Counted from the first letter of the stretch, positions 19,083 through 29,967 are shown. The stretch: 64,000 bases of DNA from Caballeronia turbans (GCA_001544655.2 FCOD02000026.1:1-64000); one strand, 5' to 3'. Translations and numbers: made by a program. Notes: a model not told the origin generated them from the sequence alone.

Positions 19083-21512
19083 ATGAAGCGCACGCGCTCT
19101 CACGCTTTTTCCGACACCCTCTTCGGCGCGCCGTCGGCGCGGCGTCGGCGCGCGCTCCTCGCGATTCCCGTGCTCGGCACCTTCGTGCTGGTGCTGCTGT
19201 GGGCGGTGATATTCGCCCGGCTCTCCGTCGAGCGCGAAGCGACGACACACGAATCGATGGCCTCCGCCGCCATCCTCTCGTCGGCGCTCGAGCAGCACAC
19301 CATCAAGGCGATCCATCAGGTCGACCAGATCACCCGCTTCGTCAAATACGAGTACGAGAAGTCGCCCGACAACTTCGATCTGATCGCCACGGTCGAGAAA
19401 GGCGTCGTGCAGAGCGACACGCTCGTGCAGGTCTCGCTGATCGACGAATACGGCACGCTCATCGCCAATACGTCCGATCCTCATCCGAAGCCGATCGACC
19501 TGTCCGATCGCGAGCACTACAAGGTCCACGCCCATTCGAACGACGACCTGCTGTACATCAGCCGCCCGGTGCGCGGCCGCGTGTCGGGCCTGTGGACGTT
19601 GCAGATCACGCGGCGGCTCAATCATCCGGACGGCTCGTTCGCGGGCGTCGTGGTCGTATCTGAGGATCCGGCCTATTTCACGAGCGATTTCTACAATGTC
19701 GCGTCGATCGGTCGCGAAGGCGTGATCGCCGTCGTATCGGATAACGGCTCGGTGCTCGCGCGCAGCACGGGCGGCAGTCTCGCCGAGAGCGCGGCGGCCA
19801 GCTCCGCCACGAAAAGCAACGCGCACAACGGCCCGGCCGACCGCACGCACGCCGCCTTCAGCGCGAGCGGCGTCTATCCGACGACGGACCACGCATCCGG
19901 CATCTACGTCGATCCGATCGATCAGGTGAAGCGCATCGTGTCGTACCGGCATATCGACGGCTATCCGCTCGGCGTGCTCGTCGGTCTCTCCGAGCGCGAG
20001 GAGATGATCGACTACAACCACACGCGCAATGTCTATCTGCTGATGGCGAGCTTCATTTCGCTCGCGATGCTCGGCTTCTTCGCGGTGGCGACGGGCCTCA
20101 TCGGCAAGCTGCTCGGACGCGAGCGCGAGATGACGCATCTCGTCGAATTCGATCTGCTGACGGGCCTGCGCAACCGCTACTCGACGCTGCGCGCGCTCAG
20201 GCGGGAAGTGGCGCAACCGGAGAACATCGGCCGGCTCGCGCTGCTCTTCATCGACCTCGACAACTTCAAGACTGTCAACGACACGCTCGGCCACAATGCA
20301 GGCGATATCGTTCTGCAGATGACCGCGTCGCGGCTTGCGGAGACGGTCGGTCAAAGCGGCGCGCTCTCGCGCATCGGCGGCGACGAGTTCGTGGTCGTCG
20401 TGAAGGGCGATGACGTCGAACAGCGCGCCGTCACGCTCGCGAACGATATCTCGACGATGTTCGCCACGCCGTTCGACGTGCGCGGCAGCGCGTTCGTGCT
20501 GCATGCGAGCATCGGCATTGCGCTCTTTTCGGTGCCGAACGAAAGCGAGATCGATCTGCTGAAGAAGGCGGATCTCGCGATGTACAGCGCGAAGGACGCG
20601 GGCCGGAACTGCTATCAATTCTATTCGCCGCAACTGTCGCATCGCGCGGATCATCTGATGAAGTGGGAGCAGCAACTGCGCGTCGCCCTGACCGAGCAGC
20701 AACTCTTCCTCGTCTATCAGCCGAAGATCGATCTCACGCGCCGGTGCATTACCGGCTTCGAGGCGCTCGTGCGCTGGAATCATCCGCAGCACGGACTCAT
20801 TCCTGCGAACGAGTTCATTCCGGTGGCTGAATCGACCGGGCTGATCGTCGCAGTCGGCGATTTCGTGATCTACACCGCGTGCATGCAGCTCGCGCAGTGG
20901 CAGCGCGATGGTTATAACGGACTGTCGCTCGCCGTGAACATCTCGGCCGTGCAGTTCTGGCGCGGCGACTTGCTGGAGACGGTCGCGCGCGCGATCGAGT
21001 CGAGCGGTATTCCGCCCGACAAGCTCGAACTCGAAATCACCGAAACGGTGATGGTCGAGTACCCGGAGCTCGTGCAGGAGAAGATTGTCGCGTTGAAGCG
21101 GCTGGGCGTGCGCATCGCGCTCGATGACTTCGGCACCGGCTATTCGTCGTTGTCGTATCTGAATCGCTTTTCGGTCGATACGCTCAAGGTGGATCGCTCG
21201 TTCGTCCAGGCGATTCCCGAAGACCGCAGCGTGTGCGTCATGGTGTCGGCGATCATCAACCTGGCGCGCTCGCTGGGGCTCACGGTGGTCGTCGAAGGAA
21301 CCGAACGGGAAGAGCAGATCACGTGGCTTGCGGCGCTCGGGCCGGTGGAAGCGCAAGGCTTCCTGTTCTCACGCCCGGTGCCGGCGGATGGCGTGCAGGC
21401 GCTGCTCGATCGCTTCGGCGTGTGCGGATGGCCGCGTGGACAGTCGCCGCGCTCGCGCATGGATGCGGGCCAGGAGTCGAGCACCGCGCTGACGGATGCG
21501 CGCGGCGGCTGA
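19083..21512 (+). CDS. Membrane-bound GGDEF-EAL cyclic-di-GMP enzyme
   Basis: An 809-residue sensor. A first helix (LLAIPVLGTFVLVLLWAVIF) and a second near residue 320 (LLMASFISLAMLGFFAVATG) bracket a periplasmic dCache/PAS-like domain. The GGDEF domain has an intact RIGGDEF near residue 433, and the EAL domain from about residue 530 keeps FEALVRW, the NISAVQFW and ELEITETV metal ligands, ALDDFGTGYSSLSYL and VVEGTE. Both activities are therefore possible in sequence terms. No RxxD inhibitory site sits five residues before GGDEF. It would tune cyclic-di-GMP in response to a periplasmic ligand. Transcribed alone. Confidence 0.95.
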   Translation: MKRTRSHAFSDTLFGAPSARRRRALLAIPVLGTFVLVLLWAVIFARLSVEREATTHESMASAAILSSALEQHTIKAIHQVDQITRFVKYEYEKSPDNFDLIATVEKGVVQSDTLVQVSLIDEYGTLIANTSDPHPKPIDLSDREHYKVHAHSNDDLLYISRPVRGRVSGLWTLQITRRLNHPDGSFAGVVVVSEDPAYFTSDFYNVASIGREGVIAVVSDNGSVLARSTGGSLAESAAASSATKSNAHNGPADRTHAAFSASGVYPTTDHASGIYVDPIDQVKRIVSYRHIDGYPLGVLVGLSEREEMIDYNHTRNVYLLMASFISLAMLGFFAVATGLIGKLLGREREMTHLVEFDLLTGLRNRYSTLRALRREVAQPENIGRLALLFIDLDNFKTVNDTLGHNAGDIVLQMTASRLAETVGQSGALSRIGGDEFVVVVKGDDVEQRAVTLANDISTMFATPFDVRGSAFVLHASIGIALFSVPNESEIDLLKKADLAMYSAKDAGRNCYQFYSPQLSHRADHLMKWEQQLRVALTEQQLFLVYQPKIDLTRRCITGFEALVRWNHPQHGLIPANEFIPVAESTGLIVAVGDFVIYTACMQLAQWQRDGYNGLSLAVNISAVQFWRGDLLETVARAIESSGIPPDKLELEITETVMVEYPELVQEKIVALKRLGVRIALDDFGTGYSSLSYLNRFSVDTLKVDRSFVQAIPEDRSVCVMVSAIINLARSLGLTVVVEGTEREEQITWLAALGPVEAQGFLFSRPVPADGVQALLDRFGVCGWPRGQSPRSRMDAGQESSTALTDARGG

Positions 21513-21513
21513 C

Positions 21514-21972
21514 TCAGAACCCGCGCGAGAGAACGGCCGTTCCAATCGTCACCACACCCAGCACCAGATTGATCACGACGAGCCGCCGCACCGTGGCGAC
21601 GGCGCGGGCGCCATCGGGCCAGTTCTGCGCCTGCACCGCCCGCCGGATGCGCGGGAACACCCCGAAGCGGATATGACCGAAGATCAGCATCATCACGATG
21701 CCGAGGCCGGCCATCGCATGCAATGGCCACACCGCGTGACCGCCGCCGAATTCCATGAGCAGGAAGCCGCCGGTGAGCAGGATCACGAGCACCGAGGCGC
21801 CGACCCAGTTGAAAAAACGTGCGAAGACCGACTCCCAAAGCGGCAGACGCATTTGCGGCGTGAGATCACCGAGCGCGGGGCGCAGGCAGAAGTGGGCGAA
21901 GACCATGCCGCCTATCCAAACGGCTACGCCGAGTAAATGCAGAAAGAGCGCCGCTTCGATGGCTTTGTTCAT
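21514..21972 (-). CDS. CopD-family copper/integral membrane protein
   Basis: A 152-residue membrane protein with four helices, starting AIEAALFLHLLGVAVWIGGM, which is the CopD-type opening with conserved histidine and tryptophan. Small CopD-like proteins are linked to copper uptake or heme-associated membrane functions, but no copper genes are nearby, so the role is open. The ATG at 21,972 begins the first membrane helix; a longer in-frame extension is polar and not supported. It ends two bases from the convergent GGDEF-EAL stop. Confidence 0.8.
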   Translation of the reverse strand: MNKAIEAALFLHLLGVAVWIGGMVFAHFCLRPALGDLTPQMRLPLWESVFARFFNWVGASVLVILLTGGFLLMEFGGGHAVWPLHAMAGLGIVMMLIFGHIRFGVFPRIRRAVQAQNWPDGARAVATVRRLVVINLVLGVVTIGTAVLSRGF

Positions 21973-22305
21973 TGGGGATTCCGGATGCAGTTCAAAACGT
22001 GATGGACGGGTTGCGGTGTAAAAGCCGAGGCGCACACCAGCCGACTCTCGCTGAAGATTGAATATTGCTGCTACATGGCGAGACTGGCCGGTCAAACCCA
22101 GAACACTAAGAATGCGAGCCGCGCAGCGAGTTCCCGCGTTCGGATATTAATGATGCGACGCGCGATCATTCCGATGATGCTCGCTACCGTCATCGGAACG
22201 TTTGCAAACCTGAATTCGCGAAATCAAAGATGGTCATGCGGCGAAAACAACCTCCACTCGTCCCGCGTTCGTCGAGCGCCGCGGCGGACCGATCGGCGGA
22301 TGCGA

Positions 22306-22330
22306 GAAAGCCCGCACGAAGCGGGCTTTC
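22306..22330 (-). terminator. Hairpin downstream of parC
   Basis: A 10-bp perfect inverted repeat GAAAGCCCGC / GCGGGCTTTC with a five-base loop, 45 bases past the parC stop. No long T-run follows. Confidence 0.7.
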
Positions 22331-22374
22331 AAGGTACGCAGCAAACAAACTGGAGGGACGCCCGACCGGGACTT

Positions 22375-24693
22375 TTATCCCTCGAACACCGGCCTCAACT
22401 CCGTCACCTTCAACGACGAATCCGGCGCGCGCCCCTTCCTCGCGCGCTTGCCGAGATGCAGTTGCAATTGCGACCCGCTGAGCTTCTCGTCCTTCGGCTT
22501 GCCGCCGCGCCCGGTGCCGATCATCATCACGCCGCGCGCATCGAACGCGAGCGCCTGGCGCAGCGTTTCCTTCGCGTCGAGGCCCATCAGGATGACGCCG
22601 CGACCGCCGCCCGACAGCGTCTTCATCTCGTCCATGCCGAAGACGAGCAGCTTGCCCGCACTCGACAGACACCCGACAAGCGTCGCCCCGGGGATGACAG
22701 GCATCGGCGCGAGCGGAGCCGCACCGTCGTCGATCGTCATGAACGCCTTGCCAGCTTTCTGACGGCTCACCATGTCGCCGAGCTTTGCAACGAAGCCGAA
22801 GCCATTGCTCGACGCCAGCAACAACTGCTGCTCCGCATTCGCCGCGAAATAGTGCAGCAGATGCGTGCCCGACTCGAGCTCGATCAGCGACGTCACGGGC
22901 ACGCCGTCACCGCGCCCGCCCGGCAACGCCGAGACCGGCACCGAATACACGCGCCCCTTGCTGCCCCACGCGACCAGCGAATCCGGCGTGCGCGCCTGGA
23001 ATGCCGCATAGAGTCCGTCGCCCTGCTTGAACGTGAATCCCGCCGGATCGAGTCCGTGGCCCTTCAGCGCGCGCACCCAGCCCTTCTGCGAGACGACGAC
23101 CGTCACCGGCTCGTCGACGACGCGCGCCTCGAACGTCGCACGCTTTTCCTGCTGGATGAGCGTGCGGCGATCGTCGCCGAATTGCTTCGCGTCGGCTTCG
23201 ATTTCCTTGATGAGCACGCGCTTCATCGCGGCATCGCTGTTGAGCAGCTCTTCGAGCTTGGTCTTTTCGTCGCGCAAGTCGGACAGCTCCTGTTCGATCT
23301 TGATCGCTTCCAGCCGCGCCAACTGACGCAGACGAATTTCGAGGATGTCTTCGGCCTGGCGGTCCGAGAGATTGAAGCGCGCGATAAGCGCCTGCTTCGG
23401 CTCCTCCGATTCCCGGATGATGCGAATGACTTCATCGATATTCAGGAAGACGATCATCCGCCCTTCGAGAATATGGATGCGGTCGTTGACCTTGCCGAGG
23501 CGATGCTGCGTGCGCCGCGTCACCGTCACGAAGCGAAATCCGATCCACTCGTGCAGGATCTCGACGATGCCCTTCTGCCGCGGTCTGCCGTCCGCGCCGA
23601 TCATCACGAGGTTGATCGTCGCGTTCGATTCGAGGCTCGTATGCGCGAGCAGCGAGTTGACGAACTCCGTCTGATCGATGCGGCTCGACTTGGGCTCGAA
23701 CACTAGACGAACCGGCGCGTCCTTGCCGGACTCGTCGCGCACGGCGTCGAGCAGGGCTAGCATCGACTGCTTGGTCTGGACCTGCTCGGGCGTGAGCGTC
23801 TTCTTGCCGAGCTTGATCTTCGGGTTGGTGAGTTCCTCGATTTCCTCGAGCACCTTCTGGCTCGACACGCCCGGCGGCAATTCCGTGATGACGACCTGCC
23901 ACTGGCCGCGCGCCATGTCTTCGATCTTCCAGCGCGCGCGCACCTTCAGGCTGCCGCGACCGGTCTCGTACGCCGTCGAGATTTCCGCGGGCGACGAGAT
24001 GATCTGCCCGCCGCCGGGGAAATCGGGTCCGGGCAATTTCTCCATCAGACCCGCGTGGCCGATCTTCGGGTCACGGATCATCGCGACGGCGGTCTGCGCC
24101 ACTTCGCGCAGATTGTGCGACGGGATTTCCGTCGCGAGCCCCACCGCGATGCCCGATGCGCCGTTCAGCAACAGGAACGGCAAGCGCGCAGGCAAGAGCT
24201 TCGGCTCTTCGAACGAGCCGTCGTAGTTCGGCATGAAATCGACCGTGCCCTGATCGATTTCATCGAGGAGCAGGCGCGCGATCGGCGTCAGGCGCGCTTC
24301 CGTGTAGCGCATGGCCGCCGCGCCGTCGCCGTCGCGCGAGCCGAAGTTGCCCTGCCCGTCGATGAGCGGATAGCGCATCGAGAAGTCCTGCGCGAGGCGC
24401 ACGAGCGCGTCGTACGCGGATTGGTCGCCGTGCGGGTGATACTTGCCCAGCACGTCGCCCACCACGCGCGCCGACTTCACCGGCTTCGCGTTGGACGCGA
24501 GGCCCATCTCGCTCATCGCGTAAAGAATGCGGCGCTGCACGGGCTTTTGTCCGTCGCAGACATCGGGCAGCGCGCGGCCCTTCACCACGCTCACCGCGTA
24601 GTCGAGATAGGCGCGCTCGGCGTAATCGCCGAGCGTCAGTTGTTCGCCGTCCGGTGCGGTCTGTTCGGCGAAGAGATCGTCTGTGATTCCCAT
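22375..24693 (-). CDS. parC: DNA topoisomerase IV subunit A
   Basis: A 772-residue type IIA topoisomerase breakage-reunion subunit, which decatenates daughter chromosomes together with ParE. The catalytic tyrosine is in [14 protein letters not shown] near residue 130, and the quinolone-resistance region ([12 protein letters not shown]) precedes it. The C-terminal part from about residue 500 is the beta-pinwheel DNA-wrapping domain. Coiled-coil DNA-gate segments ([20 protein letters not shown]) are visible. It follows parE by 38 bases; the two form an operon. Confidence 0.97.
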   Translation of the reverse strand: MGITDDLFAEQTAPDGEQLTLGDYAERAYLDYAVSVVKGRALPDVCDGQKPVQRRILYAMSEMGLASNAKPVKSARVVGDVLGKYHPHGDQSAYDALVRLAQDFSMRYPLIDGQGNFGSRDGDGAAAMRYTEARLTPIARLLLDEIDQGTVDFMPNYDGSFEEPKLLPARLPFLLLNGASGIAVGLATEIPSHNLREVAQTAVAMIRDPKIGHAGLMEKLPGPDFPGGGQIISSPAEISTAYETGRGSLKVRARWKIEDMARGQWQVVITELPPGVSSQKVLEEIEELTNPKIKLGKKTLTPEQVQTKQSMLALLDAVRDESGKDAPVRLVFEPKSSRIDQTEFVNSLLAHTSLESNATINLVMIGADGRPRQKGIVEILHEWIGFRFVTVTRRTQHRLGKVNDRIHILEGRMIVFLNIDEVIRIIRESEEPKQALIARFNLSDRQAEDILEIRLRQLARLEAIKIEQELSDLRDEKTKLEELLNSDAAMKRVLIKEIEADAKQFGDDRRTLIQQEKRATFEARVVDEPVTVVVSQKGWVRALKGHGLDPAGFTFKQGDGLYAAFQARTPDSLVAWGSKGRVYSVPVSALPGGRGDGVPVTSLIELESGTHLLHYFAANAEQQLLLASSNGFGFVAKLGDMVSRQKAGKAFMTIDDGAAPLAPMPVIPGATLVGCLSSAGKLLVFGMDEMKTLSGGGRGVILMGLDAKETLRQALAFDARGVMMIGTGRGGKPKDEKLSGSQLQLHLGKRARKGRAPDSSLKVTELRPVFEG

Positions 24694-24731
24694 CGAATAT
24701 CGATATCCGTTATGCGTTGCTCAAGTCGAGC

Positions 24732-26771
24732 TCAAATGTCCGCTTCGACTTCGTTGCCCTTCTCTTCGAGCCAGCTTCGGCGCGAGGCCGCTTCGCCCTT
24801 GCCCATCAGCATCGTCATGCGCGAGACGGTGAGGTCGAAGCCGAGATCGCCGAGGCCGACCGGCAGCAGGCGGCGCGTGTCCGGGTTCATCGTCGTGTCC
24901 CAGAGCTGCTCTGCGCTCATTTCGCCGAGGCCCTTGAAGCGGCTGATGGTCCACGCCGTGTCCCGCACGCCGTCCTTGCGCAGTTTGTCGAGGATGGCTT
25001 CGAGCTCGCCCTCGTCGAGCGCATAGAGTTTCTGCGCAGGCTTCTTGCCGCGCGCGGGCGCATCGACGCGAAAGAGCGGCGGACGCGCGACACACACATG
25101 GCCGCGTTCGATGAGTTGCGGGAAGTGCTTGAAGAAGAGCGTGAGCAGCAGCACCTGAATGTGCGCGCCGTCGACGTCCGCGTCCGAGAGGATGCAGATC
25201 TTGCCGTAGCGCAGATTCGACAGATCGATCTGGTCGTCGGGGCCATGCGGATCGACACCGATCGCGACGGCGATGTCATGCACTTCGTTGTTCGCGAAAA
25301 GACGGTCGCGTTCCGTTTCCCACGTGTTCAGCACCTTGCCGCGCAGCGGGAGAATCGCCTGAAACTCCTTGTCGCGGCCCATTTTCGCGGACCCGCCCGC
25401 CGAATCGCCCTCGACGAGAAAAAGCTCGTTGCGCGCGATATCCGTCGATTCGCAATCCGTGAGCTTGCCCGGCAACACGGCGACGCCCGAGCTCTTCTTC
25501 TTCTCGATCTTCTGGCCGGCGCGCGTGCGGGCCTGCGCCTGACGGATCACGAGCTCCGCGAGCTTCTTGCCGTACTCGACGTGCTGGTTCAGCCATAGCT
25601 CGAGCGCAGGCCGCGAGAACGACGACACGAGCTTCACCGCATCGCGGCTATTGAGACGCTCCTTGATCTGCCCTTGGAATTGCGGATCGAGCACCTTCGC
25701 CGACAGCACGAACGACACGCGCGCGAACACGTCTTCCGCGAGCAGCTTCACGCCTTTGGGCTGCAGGTTATGAATCTCGACGAAATTCTTCACCGCCTGA
25801 AAAAGGCCATCGCGCAGGCCGGATTCATGCGTGCCGCCCGCCGGCGTCGGAATCAGGTTCACATACGATTCGCGCAAGAGCGGCCCTTCCTCGCTCCACG
25901 CGACGACCCACGACGCGCCCTCGCCTTCCGCGAAGGTTTCCTCGGTGTTGCGCGAGCTTTCCGCATAGCGCTCGCCTTCGAACAACGGAATCAGCAGTTC
26001 GCTGCCGCCCATGCCTTCGAGCAGATAGCCGCGCAGACCATCTTCATATTTCCACGTCTGACGCTCGCCCGTCTTCTCGACGACCAGCACCACTTCGACG
26101 CCCGGCAGCAGCACGGCCTTCGAGCGCAAGAGACGCTGCAATTCGCCGAGCGGCAGATTGGCGGAATCGAAGTACTTCGGGTTCGGCCAGGCACGCACGC
26201 GTGTGCCGCTTTTCTTGGCGCCGCGCTCCGCTGGGCGCGTCGTGAGTTCTTCGATGACGTCGCCGTTGGAAAACGCGAGTTGCGCGACCTTGTTGTCGCG
26301 CCAGACCGTCACTTCGAGGCGCGTCGCGAGCGCGTTCGTCACCGAAACGCCGACGCCGTGCAGACCGCCCGAGAAGGTGTAGGCGCCGCCCGCGGCCTTG
26401 TCGAATTTGCCGCCCGCATGCAGCCGCGTGAACACGATCTCGACGACCGGCACGCCTTCTTCCGGATGCAGGCCGAAGGGAATGCCGCGGCCATCGTCCT
26501 CGACGGAGACGGAATTATCGTTGTGCAGCGTGACGATGATCTGCTTGCCGTAACCGCCGAGCGCTTCGTCGGAGGCGTTGTCGATCACTTCCTGAATGAT
26601 GTGCAGCGGATTCTCGGTGCGCGTGTACATGCCGGGCCGCTGCTTGACCGGCTCCAGCCCCTTGAGCACCTTGATCGATGCTTCGCTGTAGCCGGCTGCC
26701 TTGGCGTTCATGACGAGGCGCTTGCCGCGTTCAGTACCTGTCGCCATTGCGCTGGATTTTTTCGTGGACAT
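24732..26771 (-). CDS. parE: DNA topoisomerase IV subunit B
   Basis: A 679-residue ATPase subunit of topoisomerase IV. The GHKL pocket shows VIDNASDEAL, DDGRGIPFG and GLHGVGVSVTNAL, and the TOPRIM domain shows LVEGDSAGGSAK and LSDADVDGAHI with its acidic metal ligands. The length separates it from GyrB (about 800 residues with a large insert in this group). The start with MSTKKSSAMATG could alternatively be the second methionine. Encoded first, with parC following in the same direction. Confidence 0.96.
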   Translation of the reverse strand: MSTKKSSAMATGTERGKRLVMNAKAAGYSEASIKVLKGLEPVKQRPGMYTRTENPLHIIQEVIDNASDEALGGYGKQIIVTLHNDNSVSVEDDGRGIPFGLHPEEGVPVVEIVFTRLHAGGKFDKAAGGAYTFSGGLHGVGVSVTNALATRLEVTVWRDNKVAQLAFSNGDVIEELTTRPAERGAKKSGTRVRAWPNPKYFDSANLPLGELQRLLRSKAVLLPGVEVVLVVEKTGERQTWKYEDGLRGYLLEGMGGSELLIPLFEGERYAESSRNTEETFAEGEGASWVVAWSEEGPLLRESYVNLIPTPAGGTHESGLRDGLFQAVKNFVEIHNLQPKGVKLLAEDVFARVSFVLSAKVLDPQFQGQIKERLNSRDAVKLVSSFSRPALELWLNQHVEYGKKLAELVIRQAQARTRAGQKIEKKKSSGVAVLPGKLTDCESTDIARNELFLVEGDSAGGSAKMGRDKEFQAILPLRGKVLNTWETERDRLFANNEVHDIAVAIGVDPHGPDDQIDLSNLRYGKICILSDADVDGAHIQVLLLTLFFKHFPQLIERGHVCVARPPLFRVDAPARGKKPAQKLYALDEGELEAILDKLRKDGVRDTAWTISRFKGLGEMSAEQLWDTTMNPDTRRLLPVGLGDLGFDLTVSRMTMLMGKGEAASRRSWLEEKGNEVEADI

Positions 26772-26991
26772 AGTTGAACGTTGATCCGGCTCTCGAGCGT
26801 TCTCGCGGGAAATGCCACAACGTGACGCCCGATGTGCCGGCGAATGCTAGATGAAAATGCCTGGCCGGATGCCGGTGCGGGAGGCGGAAAACCGCCCGCC
26901 GATCCGAGCCGCGCTAGGAGAATAGCGGTTTTCGCCCGCCGCGCCCACCTCGGACCGATAAAACGCGTGTCATGCGCGGCCGCCGAAGCGC

Positions 26992-28926
26992 CTACTTGCG
27001 CTTTGCTTCCAGCTCTTCCCAGCGCTCGAGCGCGACGAGCAATTCCTCTTCGATCGCCGCGTGGCGCTCCGACAGCCGCGCGCCTTCCTTCGCATCCCTG
27101 GCGAAGATCGAGCCGTCTTCGAGCTGCGCACCGATCGCCTTCTGCTCATCCTCCAGCTCGGCGACGCGCGCCGGCAGTGCTTCGAGCTCGCGCTGTTCCT
27201 TGAACGACAGCTTGACCGTGCGCTGCGCGTTGCGGCCTGCCGCGCTTTCCTTCGGCGTGTCGTCCTTCGGCGCTTCCTTGGCCGTCTGACGCGCCGCTTC
27301 TTCCGCGATACGCGCCGAACGTTCGCGCTGAATCTGCCAGTCGGAGAAGCCGCCGACATACTCGCGCCACAGGCCGCCGCCCTCCGCGGCGAACACCGAG
27401 GTCACGACGTTGTCGAGAAACGCGCGGTCGTGGCTCACGAGCAACACGGTGCCGTCGTAATCCGCGAGCAGTTCTTCGAGCAGTTCGAGCGTGGGAATGT
27501 CGAGGTCGTTGGTCGGTTCGTCGAGCACGAGCACGTTCGCGGGCCGCGCGAACAGTCGCGCGAGCAACAGGCGATTGCGCTCGCCGCCCGAAAGCGAGCG
27601 CACCGGCGAACGCGCGCGCTCCGGCGCGAACAGGAAGTCGCCGAGATAACTCATCACGTGCTTCTTCACGCCGTTCACTTCCACCCATTCGCTGCCGGGG
27701 CTGATGGTGTCGGCGAGCGATTTGTCGAGGTCGAGTTGCGCGCGCATCTGATCGAAGTACGCGACCTGAATGTTGGTGCCGATGCGCACGCGGCCTTCGT
27801 CGGGCTGCAACTCGCCGAGCATGAGCTTCAGCAGTGTCGTCTTGCCGGCGCCGTTCGGGCCGACGAGACCGATCTTGTCGCCGCGCATCACGGTGGCCGT
27901 GAAGCGGTCGACGATCGTGCGCTCGCCGTAGCGTTTCGTCACGTCAGTCAGTTCCGCGACGATCTTGCCGGACTTCTCGCCCTGGCCGACATCGAGCTTC
28001 ACGTTGCCCTGCACATTGCGGCGCTCGGCGCGCTCATTGCGCATTTCCACGAGCCGCGCGATGCGCCCGACGCTGCGCGTGCGCCGCGCCTCGACGCCCT
28101 TGCGAATCCACACTTCTTCTTGCGCGAGCAACTTGTCGAATTTTTCCTGCTCGACTTTTTCGACCTCGAGTTGCTGCGCCTTCCTCGTCTGATACGCGCT
28201 GAAATTGCCCGGATAAGACAGCAGACGCCCGCGATCCAGCTCGACGATGCGCGTCGCCACGCGATCGAGAAACGCGCGATCGTGCGTGATGAAAAGCAAC
28301 CCGGTGCGCAACGTGACGAGCAACTCTTCCAGCCAGCGAATGCCGTCGAAGTCGAGATGGTTGGTCGGCTCGTCGAGCAGCAGCACATCAGGCTGCACGA
28401 CGAGCGCACGCGCCAGCGCCACACGCTTTTTCATGCCGCCGGACAGGTCGCCCGCGCGCGCGTCGCCGTCGAGGCCGATTTGCGCGAGCGTGGTTGCGAC
28501 ACGCGTGCGCCAGTTCCACGCATCGCGCATATCGAGCGCCGATTGCAGCGCGTTCATGCGCGCGAGCAACGCGTCGTGCTCGGCGCCTTCGGGCGTGTCG
28601 GCGAGCGCGTGCGCGACGGCGTCGTACTCGTCGAGCAGTGCGCGCGCATCGGTCAGGCCGGAGGCGACGACATCGAACACGGAGGCGTCGAGATCGAACT
28701 CGGGCTCCTGCGGCACGTAGACGGTCGTGAGCTCGCTCTGACGCGTGACGAGGCCGTCGTCGGGCGCGGCGAGCCCCGCGACGATCTTGAGGAGCGACGA
28801 CTTGCCCGCACCGTTGCGGCCGATCAGCCCGACACGCTCGCCCGCTTCGAGCGAGAAGTCGGCGTGGTCGAGCAATGCGACGTGGCCGAACGCGAGCTGC
28901 GCGTCCGAAATGGAATAAAGCGACAT
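26992..28926 (-). CDS. uup: ABC-F ATPase Uup
   Basis: A 644-residue soluble ABC-F protein with two ATPase domains and no membrane segments. Walker A motifs are GRNGAGKSS and GPNGAGKTT; the signature/Walker B pairs are LSGGMKKRVALARAL with LLLDEPTNHLD and LSGGERNRLLLARL with LVLDEPTNDLD. The C-terminal roughly 80 residues form a coiled coil (ELEALPARVAELEDEQKAIG), which defines the Uup branch, linked to DNA-structure and ribosome functions. The ATG at 28,926 starts the first ABC domain. Single gene. Confidence 0.93.
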   Translation of the reverse strand: MSLYSISDAQLAFGHVALLDHADFSLEAGERVGLIGRNGAGKSSLLKIVAGLAAPDDGLVTRQSELTTVYVPQEPEFDLDASVFDVVASGLTDARALLDEYDAVAHALADTPEGAEHDALLARMNALQSALDMRDAWNWRTRVATTLAQIGLDGDARAGDLSGGMKKRVALARALVVQPDVLLLDEPTNHLDFDGIRWLEELLVTLRTGLLFITHDRAFLDRVATRIVELDRGRLLSYPGNFSAYQTRKAQQLEVEKVEQEKFDKLLAQEEVWIRKGVEARRTRSVGRIARLVEMRNERAERRNVQGNVKLDVGQGEKSGKIVAELTDVTKRYGERTIVDRFTATVMRGDKIGLVGPNGAGKTTLLKLMLGELQPDEGRVRIGTNIQVAYFDQMRAQLDLDKSLADTISPGSEWVEVNGVKKHVMSYLGDFLFAPERARSPVRSLSGGERNRLLLARLFARPANVLVLDEPTNDLDIPTLELLEELLADYDGTVLLVSHDRAFLDNVVTSVFAAEGGGLWREYVGGFSDWQIQRERSARIAEEAARQTAKEAPKDDTPKESAAGRNAQRTVKLSFKEQRELEALPARVAELEDEQKAIGAQLEDGSIFARDAKEGARLSERHAAIEEELLVALERWEELEAKRK

Positions 28927-29065
28927 GGGAAAACCGGATGAATGGCGAAGAATCGGTGACGAAGCCGACAACCGATGGAAGCGGCCATTGTACCGGGCGC
29001 CGCGCCCGACAACGCGCGACGCACGCGGCTTAGGCCGAACGGATGAGGGTTCGCGGCCCAAAAAC

Positions 29066-29104
29066 AGGAAGGCCGCCCGGATTCCCGATCCGCGGCGGCC
29101 TTCC
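29066..29104 (-). terminator. Intrinsic terminator after DUF4399 gene
   Basis: Inverted repeat GGAAGGCCGCC / GGCGGCCTTCC; on the minus strand it is followed by a TGTTTTT tract. It lies just beyond the stop of the DUF4399 gene. Confidence 0.82.
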
Positions 29105-29127
29105 CTCGTCTCGAACCGAAAAACGCG

Positions 29128-29535
29128 TTACTTCACATGCACCTTGATCGACTGGCTCATTTCCGGCCCATAGGAACGGTGCGCGCCGTCGCCGAACTGC
29201 ATCGTCAGCGTGTGATCGCCGGGCGGCAGCTTCACATCGGCTTCGGTCTGGCCCTTGCCGAAATGCAGCGACGTATCGTTCGCCGGAATCACGGTGCCCT
29301 TCGGCAGCGGCTTGCTATCGATCAGCAGATGGTGATGGCCGGTGCCGTCGGTCATCGTGCCCGCCGGCGCGATCGACATGCCATCGACGCCAAACCTCAC
29401 GTGCACGGGGCTCGTGACGGTCGCGCCATCCTTCGGCTCGATGAAATAGACGCGCGCCTGCGCATGCGCCGCGCCGGCGTATTGCGCGAGCACGATCGCG
29501 CCCGTCAGCATCGCACCCAAGACCTTTTTGTTCAT
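29128..29535 (-). CDS. Secreted DUF4399 protein
   Basis: A 135-residue periplasmic protein with a clear signal peptide (KKVLGAMLTGAIVLAQYAGAA, cut near AHA-QA). The mature part is one DUF4399 beta-sandwich: VYFIEPKDGATVTSPVHVRF, the histidine-rich GTGHHHLLID and HTLTMQFGDGAH. The histidine cluster suggests metal binding, but no function is known for the family. The ATG at 29,535 follows GGAGA. It has its own terminator. Confidence 0.88.
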   Translation of the reverse strand: MNKKVLGAMLTGAIVLAQYAGAAHAQARVYFIEPKDGATVTSPVHVRFGVDGMSIAPAGTMTDGTGHHHLLIDSKPLPKGTVIPANDTSLHFGKGQTEADVKLPPGDHTLTMQFGDGAHRSYGPEMSQSIKVHVK

Positions 29536-29784
29536 CGTTTTCTCCATGTTGTGAAACCGGTCGCTGGCGCGAAAGCGGCGCCGCAGACTCAAAAAGCATA
29601 CACCGGGCTTTCGGATCGCCGTAATCGGGACCATCCTGTGGACGGTGCGATGCGGCGGGGCGTCGCGTTTCACGGCCCGGGCCGGGGACGATCGCGCCGA
29701 TTCCTGTAAGATGCCGGGTCGCCGCGCCGCGCATCGTCTTCGAGCGCACGCGTCCGTTTATTTCTTTCGAATCAAGAGTCTGTC

Positions 29785-29967
29785 GTGAGCGAAGTCATCG
29801 AATTCAAGAGCTGGGTCTGCCTGATTTGCGGCTGGATCTATAACGAGGAAGAAGGTCTGCCGGACGAAGGCATTCCCGCCGGCACCCGTTTCGACGACAT
29901 TCCCGCCGACTGGCGCTGCCCGTTGTGCGACGTGGGCAAGGCCGACTTCGTCGTCGTCGAGTTCTGA
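29785..29967 (+). CDS. Rubredoxin
   Basis: A 60-residue one-iron electron carrier. Two C-x-x-C knuckles at residues 12/15 (CLICG) and 45/48 (CPLCD) form the Fe(Cys)4 site, and the spacing is that of standard rubredoxins. The start is a GTG at 29,785. In proteobacteria such proteins donate electrons to hydroxylases or to oxidative-stress enzymes; no partner is visible nearby. Confidence 0.95.
   Translation: MSEVIEFKSWVCLICGWIYNEEEGLPDEGIPAGTRFDDIPADWRCPLCDVGKADFVVVEF

Noticed and set aside
18805-19086. 93-codon frame before the GGDEF-EAL gene
   Set aside because: No ribosome site, shadow-like composition, and it overlaps the true start of the downstream gene.
19002-21356. 784-codon open frame on the minus strand, opposite the GGDEF-EAL gene
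   Set aside because: Composition is Arg/His/Asp-rich with no fold or motif, as expected for the shadow of a GC-rich gene; the plus strand has a clear GGDEF-EAL protein.
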